64,000 nt of DNA from Betaproteobacteria bacterium HGW-Betaproteobacteria-1 (lineage in GTDB: Bacteria; Pseudomonadota; Gammaproteobacteria; Burkholderiales; Methylophilaceae). Below the pieces are notes generated by a model. That model was not told the origin of the DNA, ran no database searches, and saw nothing but the letters and a program-made list of their open reading frames with translations. Positions within the stretch are counted from its first letter, which is position 1; every line of letters starts with the position of its first letter. The stretch covers positions 142,291 through 206,290 of the forward strand of contig PHCX01000008.1 in the NCBI GenBank assembly GCA_002842435.1. Direction: 5' to 3'. Shown here piece by piece: positions 59,037 through 64,000 of this stretch. The position numbers were made by a program, and so were the translations under genes.

Positions 59037-61727
59037 CTACAGTGACCGCGCCACTTCAACGACTTCGTAGACTTCCAGCGTATCGCCAACTTCAATATCG
59101 TTAAAGTTCTTCAATGACAGACCGCACTCGAAATTCGACTTGACCTCTTTCACGTCATCCTTGAATCGCTTGAGCGAATCAAGTTCGCCATCATGAATCA
59201 CCACATTGTCTCGCAACACACGGACTCTGGAACCACGCTTGATCAGGCCATCGAGCACGTAACAACCAGCAACTGCACCAACCTTGGAGATACGATAGAC
59301 TTCACGGATCTCTACCAGGCCAATGACATTTTCCTTCTCCTCCGGCGCCAGCATGCCGCTCAGTGCCGCCTTCACCTCATCCACTGCTTGGTAGATGATG
59401 TTGTAGTAGCGCACATCCACGCCCAATGTTTCAATCAGCTTACGCGCACCCGCATCAGCGCGGACATTAAAGCCAATCAGCACACCCTTCGATGCGGACG
59501 CCAGATTGACATCCGACTCACTGATGGCACCCACACCGGTATGGATAATATTGACCTTGACCTCGTCGGTGGAAAGCTTCTCCAAGGAAGTAGCCAGCGC
59601 TTCGTAGGAACCCTGAACATCGGATTTGATGATCATCGGCAGCGTCTTCACTTCACCTTCTGCCATCTGGTCAAAAATGCTTTCCAGCTTGGAAGCCTGC
59701 TGACGTGCCAGTTTCACATCACGGAATTTACCCTGACGGAACAACGCAATCTCGCGCGCCTTGCGCTCGTCATTCAGCACGATGACTTCCTCACCGGCAT
59801 TCGGCACATCCGAAAGACCGAGGATCTCCACCGGGATGGACGGACCGGCTTCCTTGATCTCCTTGCCATTCTCATCGAGCATGGCACGCACACGACCAAA
59901 CGAACTGCCGGCAAGCAGCATATCGCCACGATTCAACGTACCGGCCTGCACCAGGATAGTTGCCACCGGGCCACGGCCCTTGTCCAGACGTCCTTCAATC
60001 ACCAAGCCCTTGGCCGGAATATTTTTGGCAGCCTTCAGCTCCAGAACTTCAGCTTGCAACAATACGGCTTCGAGCAGGCTATCGATGCCCTGACCAGTTT
60101 TGGCTGACACCTCAACAAACATGACATCGCCACCGTATTCTTCCGGGATCACTTCTTGTGCAACCAGCTCCTGTTTGACACGCTCCGGATTCGCACCTTG
60201 CACATCAATCTTGTTGATCGCAACCACCAAGGGCACACCACCCGCCTTGGCATGGTGAACAGCTTCGATCGTTTGCGGCATGACACCGTCATCCGCCGCA
60301 ACCACCAGAATCACAACGTCAGTTGCCTTGGCACCGCGTGCACGCATTGCGGTAAAGGCCTCATGGCCCGGAGTATCGAGGAAAGTCACCATACCGCGCG
60401 GCGTTTCAACATGGTAGGCACCAATATGCTGAGTAATGCCGCCGGCTTCGCCTGAAGCCACACGGGTACGACGTATATAATCCAACAGGGAAGTTTTACC
60501 ATGGTCAACGTGACCCATGACTGTCACCACAGGTGGGCGCGGTTCCTGCACGGCTTCCGCATGTTCGGCATCCTCCAGGAAGGCTTCCGGATCGTTCGCC
60601 GCCGCAGCCTTGGCCTCATGGCCCATTTCTTCAACGACAATGATGGCGGTTTCCTGATCCAGGACCTGATTAATGGTAACCATCATGCCCATTTTCATCA
60701 GCGTCTTGATAACTTCGCCAGCCTTCACCGCCATCTTGTGAGCAAGATCCGCCACAGAAATCGTTTCCGGCACCATGACCTCATGAATCACTGGTTCCGT
60801 TGGTGCATTGAATGAATGCGGACCGTCATCCCCATCTCGGTGGGTCTTGGATTTACCTTTATGACCACGCCAGCCCTGTGCAAAAGCAGCATCTCCACGG
60901 GTTTTGATACCACGCTTCTTGTTCTGCGTATCTGCCCAGTCCTTGGCCTTGCTTGCCTTCTTCGCACCCTTGTCATCCGCCTTGGCACCTTCTTTCGCCG
61001 CAGGTTTATGCAATGTACCTTCCGAAAGTTTGCTGGCTTTTTCAGCCGCAGCAGCAGCTTCTGCCGCCTTTCTGGCTTCTTCTTCCAGACGCTTCTGTAT
61101 CAGAGCCTGCTTCTTCTGCAGCTCTTCGGTTTGCAAGGCCACCAGATTCGCATGGCGTCTGGCTTCCTCCTCGCGCAATGCAATCTGTTCCGGCGTCAGC
61201 ACAGTCTTCTTGAGAGTTCTGGTTGGGGCAACCGGGGCTGGTGCGACTTCTTCAACTGGTTTTGCCACTTCCACAGCTTCTGCAACCGGCACTTCCACTA
61301 CAGGCTCAACAACCTCCGGAGCTTCTGCAACCGGTTCGACAATCTCAGCAGGTATCTGCTCTTGTACCGGCTCAGGAGCCACCATCTCTGCCGGCTTGCC
61401 GACTTCCTCAGATTGCTCCAATTCAGAAAGGTCGCGTCGCACGAGGACACGCTTTTTGCGCACCTCCACCTGAATCGTACGCGCCTTACCCGTACTGTCT
61501 GTCTTTTTGATCTCGGTGCTCTGTTTGCGCGTCAAGGTGATCTTGTTCTTTGGTTCCTGCGCACCATGCTCCTTACGCAAGTACTCCAACAAAGAGGTCT
61601 TGTCCTGCTCAGTCAGCTCGTCATCTTGCGCGGCCTTATTGACGCCAGCACCCTTGAGTTGCTCCAGAAGCAACTCCGCTGGCAAATTTAACTCACTGGC
61701 AAACTGTGCTACGCTCGATTTTCCCAT
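59037..61727 (-). CDS. infB: Translation initiation factor IF-2
   Basis: 896 residues. Order: N-terminal IF2_N helix domain ([24 protein letters not shown]), a long Glu/Ala/Val/Pro-rich variable linker (about 110-170) and a basic helical stretch with repeated KxxEEEARR, then the G domain: [23 protein letters not shown] (G1), [27 protein letters not shown] (G3), [14 protein letters not shown] (G4). Domains II, III and the fMet-tRNA-binding C-domain complete the protein ([37 protein letters not shown]). An internal shorter isoform is possible but was not identified. Confidence 0.97.
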   Translation of the reverse strand: MGKSSVAQFASELNLPAELLLEQLKGAGVNKAAQDDELTEQDKTSLLEYLRKEHGAQEPKNKITLTRKQSTEIKKTDSTGKARTIQVEVRKKRVLVRRDLSELEQSEEVGKPAEMVAPEPVQEQIPAEIVEPVAEAPEVVEPVVEVPVAEAVEVAKPVEEVAPAPVAPTRTLKKTVLTPEQIALREEEARRHANLVALQTEELQKKQALIQKRLEEEARKAAEAAAAAEKASKLSEGTLHKPAAKEGAKADDKGAKKASKAKDWADTQNKKRGIKTRGDAAFAQGWRGHKGKSKTHRDGDDGPHSFNAPTEPVIHEVMVPETISVADLAHKMAVKAGEVIKTLMKMGMMVTINQVLDQETAIIVVEEMGHEAKAAAANDPEAFLEDAEHAEAVQEPRPPVVTVMGHVDHGKTSLLDYIRRTRVASGEAGGITQHIGAYHVETPRGMVTFLDTPGHEAFTAMRARGAKATDVVILVVAADDGVMPQTIEAVHHAKAGGVPLVVAINKIDVQGANPERVKQELVAQEVIPEEYGGDVMFVEVSAKTGQGIDSLLEAVLLQAEVLELKAAKNIPAKGLVIEGRLDKGRGPVATILVQAGTLNRGDMLLAGSSFGRVRAMLDENGKEIKEAGPSIPVEILGLSDVPNAGEEVIVLNDERKAREIALFRQGKFRDVKLARQQASKLESIFDQMAEGEVKTLPMIIKSDVQGSYEALATSLEKLSTDEVKVNIIHTGVGAISESDVNLASASKGVLIGFNVRADAGARKLIETLGVDVRYYNIIYQAVDEVKAALSGMLAPEEKENVIGLVEIREVYRISKVGAVAGCYVLDGLIKRGSRVRVLRDNVVIHDGELDSLKRFKDDVKEVKSNFECGLSLKNFNDIEVGDTLEVYEVVEVARSL

Positions 61728-61810
61728 ACTGCTACCTCTCCAGTTGTTTCTTTTGCGCTTACATACGCATTACAAATACACCATCTCATCAATCGTTAGG
61801 TCACCTCAAG

Positions 61811-63277
61811 TCAGGCAAACCAAGGGGCACGTGCGGTCATGATGAGCGTCTTGGCCCGTTCGGCGTCCATTCCGGTCAATTCAACCAGATCGTCCACCGC
61901 CAGATCGGCCAGATCTTCCATCGTTGATACACCCTGTGCAGCCAGCTTGTGCGCAGTTGCGTCATCCATGCCTTCCATGCCCAGCAAGTCTTCACTGGCC
62001 TCCTCTGCCTTTTCTTCCTTGGCAATTGCTTCTTTCAGCAAGGCTGCCCGTGCACGCTTGCGCAGCTCATTGATGGTATCTTCATCGAAAGCATCAATTT
62101 CACTCATTTCAGAAAGCGGAACATACGCAATTTCTTCCAGGGTGCTGAAACCCTCTTCCACCAGGATGTCCGCCACCTCCTCATCCACATCCAGTTTTTC
62201 CATGAACAAATTGCGCGTCTTGCTGTGCTCCTCTTCATGTTTCTGGGCGGCTTCTTCCTCAGTCAGAATATTCAGGGTCCAGCCGGTCAATTCGGAAGCC
62301 AGGCGCACATTCTGGCCACTACGACCGATAGCCTGCGCGAGCTGATCCTCGGACACGACCACATCCATGCTGTGCGCATCTTCATCAACGACAATACTGG
62401 ACACCTCGGCTGGCGCCATGGCATTAATGACGAATTGTGCCGGTTCCATCGACCACAGAATGATGTCTACACGCTCGCCAGCGAGCTCACCGGTTACGGC
62501 CTGCACGCGTGAACCACGCATACCGACACAAGTACCGACCGGATCCAGACGCTGATCATTGGTTTTCACTGCAATTTTTGAACGCAGGCCAGGATCGCGT
62601 GCTGCCGACCTGATCTCCAGCAGACCCTCTTCAATCTCCGGCACTTCCAACTCAAACAACTTGATCAGAAACTCAGGCGCAATACGTGAGAGTATGAGTT
62701 GTGGACCACGGCCACCACGCTCGATGCGCGACAAATATGCACGCACGCGATCACCCACACGCAGATTTTCTTTCGGGATCATCTGCTCACGTGGCAACAA
62801 TGACTCGATACGGCCGACCTCAATGATGGCATTGCCTTTTTCCATGCGCTTGATTACACCAGTTACCAGATGCTCTTTACGGGCGAGGAAATCATCCAAG
62901 ATCTGTTCGCGCTCTGCCTCGCGCACTTTCTGCAGGATGACCTGCTTTGCTGCTTGGGCACCAATACGGCCAAACTCGATGGATTCCAGCGGCTCTTCAA
63001 TATAGTCACCTTCAGCCAGTCCTTTTGCCCGCTCATCTGATAGTGCGACTTGAGCCGCCGGATTTTCAAGCATCTCATCTGCCACAATCTGCCAGCGCCT
63101 GAATGACTGATATTCACCATTGTCGCGGTTGATGGCGACACGAACATCCGCATCCTCGCTGAAGCGCTTCTTGCTTGCAGAAGCCAGTGCCAATTCAAGC
63201 GCAGTAAAGATGATCTCTTCAGCCACATTTTTTTCATGTGCCAGAGCATCTACCAGTAATAAAATTTCGCGACTCAT
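61811..63277 (-). CDS. nusA: Transcription termination/antitermination factor NusA
   Basis: 488 residues. The N-terminal RNA-polymerase-binding domain ([25 protein letters not shown]), S1 ([31 protein letters not shown]), two KH domains ([47 protein letters not shown]) and two C-terminal acidic HhH repeats ([55 protein letters not shown]) are all present. The full proteobacterial form with AR repeats. It lies between rimP and infB. Confidence 0.97.
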   Translation of the reverse strand: MSREILLLVDALAHEKNVAEEIIFTALELALASASKKRFSEDADVRVAINRDNGEYQSFRRWQIVADEMLENPAAQVALSDERAKGLAEGDYIEEPLESIEFGRIGAQAAKQVILQKVREAEREQILDDFLARKEHLVTGVIKRMEKGNAIIEVGRIESLLPREQMIPKENLRVGDRVRAYLSRIERGGRGPQLILSRIAPEFLIKLFELEVPEIEEGLLEIRSAARDPGLRSKIAVKTNDQRLDPVGTCVGMRGSRVQAVTGELAGERVDIILWSMEPAQFVINAMAPAEVSSIVVDEDAHSMDVVVSEDQLAQAIGRSGQNVRLASELTGWTLNILTEEEAAQKHEEEHSKTRNLFMEKLDVDEEVADILVEEGFSTLEEIAYVPLSEMSEIDAFDEDTINELRKRARAALLKEAIAKEEKAEEASEDLLGMEGMDDATAHKLAAQGVSTMEDLADLAVDDLVELTGMDAERAKTLIMTARAPWFA

Positions 63278-63304
63278 TTCAATCTCCGCTTAAAATTCTG
63301 CAAG

Positions 63305-63739
63305 TTAGAACTCGGGGGCCAATCTTGCCTTGTCAATATTGCTCAGCGCGATTTTGTGCAACACGCCATCACACTCGATTAACAGGTTCTCCGATTCCAA
63401 ACCACGCAATATGCCTAAAAAATTCTTTCTGTTCTCGACCGGGACCCGCAACTTCACCTGCGCGCGTTCACCGGCGAAACGCTCAAAATCACTCTGTTTC
63501 TTCAGCACCCTGTCCAGACCAGGCGAGGAAACCTCAAGCCGGTCGTAATCGATATCATGTTCAACCGCCAAAAGATTACCCATCTGATTACTGACCAGCA
63601 CGCAATCATCGATGGTGATGCCTTCAGGCTTGTCGATGAACAGACGCAACAATTTGCCACGATTGGATATCTCCAGATCAACCAGTTCATATCCCAGTTG
63701 AGTCAGTGAACGCTCCAGCAATGCATGCAAATCCTGCAT
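63305..63739 (-). CDS. rimP: Ribosome maturation factor RimP
   Basis: 144 residues. LLERSLTQLGYELVDLEISNRGKLLRLFID, KPEGITIDDCVLVSNQMGNLL, and EVSSPGLDRVLKKQSDFERFAGERAQVKL are the two-domain RimP pattern. Works in 30S assembly. First gene of rimP-nusA-infB-rbfA-truB, with its own promoter between it and the rRNA operon terminator. Confidence 0.95.
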   Translation of the reverse strand: MQDLHALLERSLTQLGYELVDLEISNRGKLLRLFIDKPEGITIDDCVLVSNQMGNLLAVEHDIDYDRLEVSSPGLDRVLKKQSDFERFAGERAQVKLRVPVENRKNFLGILRGLESENLLIECDGVLHKIALSNIDKARLAPEF

Positions 63740-63765
63740 CTAATCATCCTCAAACAAATCGCAGA

Positions 63766-63790
63766 AACAAAAAATGGGCCCAAAGCCCAT
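63766..63790 (-). terminator. Hairpin with T-run in the rimP leader
   Basis: ATGGGC-TTTGG-GCCCAT followed by TTTTTT on the minus strand. It is either a second terminator for the rRNA operon or, because it lies a few nt after the predicted rimP transcription start, a 5'-end hairpin of the rimP message. Confidence 0.55.
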
Positions 63791-63799
63791 CAAAACAAC

Positions 63800-63827
63800 A
63801 TTATATCAACCAATTCAATGAATTGGT
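63800..63827 (-). promoter_or_regulatory. Extended -10 promoter overlapped by a 19-nt palindrome (rimP operon)
   Basis: On the minus strand TGATATAAT gives an extended -10 (TATAAT at 63800-63805). The -35 region is weak and is occupied by a perfect palindrome ACCAATTCA-N-TGAATTGGT (63809-63827), a strong operator candidate. Confidence 0.5.
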
Positions 63828-63847
63828 ATTAGTAACTGCCAGAAACA

Positions 63848-63874
63848 CAAAAGCCCTCAAATCGAGGGCTTTTG
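63848..63874. terminator. rRNA operon terminator
   Basis: CAAAAGCCCTC pairs with GAGGGCTTTTG around a 5-nt loop, 37 nt after the 5S 3' end on the minus strand. A small CTGAGC-AAG-GCTCAG hairpin (63882-63896) between them may be a processing signal. Confidence 0.85.
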
Positions 63875-63910
63875 TTGGAACCTGAGCAAGGCTCAGATTC
63901 GGTATAAGGA

Positions 63911-64000
63911 GCTTGGCGGTGACCTACTTTCGCATGCGAGAAGCAAACTATCATTGGCGCGGATTCGTTTCACGGCCCTGTTCGGGATGGGAAGGGGTGG
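63911..64000 (-). rRNA. rrf: 5S rRNA, 3' part (gene continues beyond the window)
   Basis: On the minus strand the sequence reads CCACCCCTTCCCATCCCGAA, then CAGGGCCGTGAAACG, CGCCAATGATAGT, CTCGCATGCGAAAGTAGG and CACCGCCAAGC, the conserved 3' two-thirds of 5S rRNA including loops B-E. The 5' end and the rest of the rRNA operon lie past base 64000. Confidence 0.95.

Overview
The window reads as one chromosomal stretch of a Gram-negative betaproteobacterium. Nitrosomonadales/Gallionellales-type sulfur or iron oxidisers are my best guess, by inference only. The pointers are an MSHA-type pilus locus, a PEP-CTERM protein, a rhodanese-TusA-DsrE2 sulfur-transfer cluster, a BtuM-type B12 transporter behind a cobalamin riboswitch, a zapA-6S RNA neighbourhood, and the rimP-nusA-infB-rbfA-truB-rpsO-pnp block next to an rRNA operon. 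Most genes are GC-rich and tightly packed with many 1-26 bp overlaps. No prophage, integrase, IS transposase or CRISPR array was seen.

Layout. 1-5.3 kb: the end of a beta-propeller protein, then an archaic-type chaperone-usher pilus operon (SCPU subunit, chaperone, usher, SCPU subunit). 5.4-7.2 kb: EVE protein, DUF2237 protein, 6S RNA, zapA and a ZapB-like coiled coil. 7.2-21.5 kb: a cobalamin regulon. A B12 riboswitch heads btuB-btuM-cobO-cbiA-bluB-btuF-like-cobU. Beyond an inserted HxlR/quinone-reductase-like pair come cobQ, cobD, the threonine-phosphate decarboxylase, alpha-ribazole phosphatase, cobS and cobT. Together these cover corrinoid uptake, adenosylation, amidation, lower-ligand synthesis and nucleotide-loop assembly; the early corrin-ring genes are not here. 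21.6-24 kb: tRNA-Phe, a PEP-CTERM protein, and rhodanese-tusA-dsrE2. 24-30 kb (minus strand): a small membrane protein, valS, a GIDE/EF-hand membrane protein, lemA, and a photolyase-family protein with unusual domain order. 30.4-33.6 kb: nfeD-SPFH-PLDc_N and a two-gene membrane pair.

33.6-34.2 kb holds the most unusual item. A DUF559 endonuclease gene sits exactly between perfect 42-bp inverted repeats, each containing its own 23-nt palindrome, so that the repeats supply the gene's Shine-Dalgarno sequence and stop codon. Next to it lies a 30-bp fragment matching the 3' end of the SPFH gene 2 kb away. 34.2-49.2 kb (minus strand) is one long MSHA-like operon: a sigma-54 response regulator, mshM, L, N, E, G, I, J, K, a large cysteine-rich PilX-like protein, one pseudopilin and a MoeB/ThiF enzyme. 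It has no recognisable major pilin or prepilin peptidase in the window. 49.3-52.9 kb: a deacetylase-acetyltransferase pair. 53-54.9 kb: tRNA-Pro-Arg-His, folD and dksA. 55-64 kb: pnp, rpsO, truB, rbfA, infB, nusA and rimP, transcribed leftward, then the 3' part of a 5S rRNA.

No database search was run. Family names come from recognising motifs in the translated sequence; promoter and RNA calls come from reading the bases by eye.
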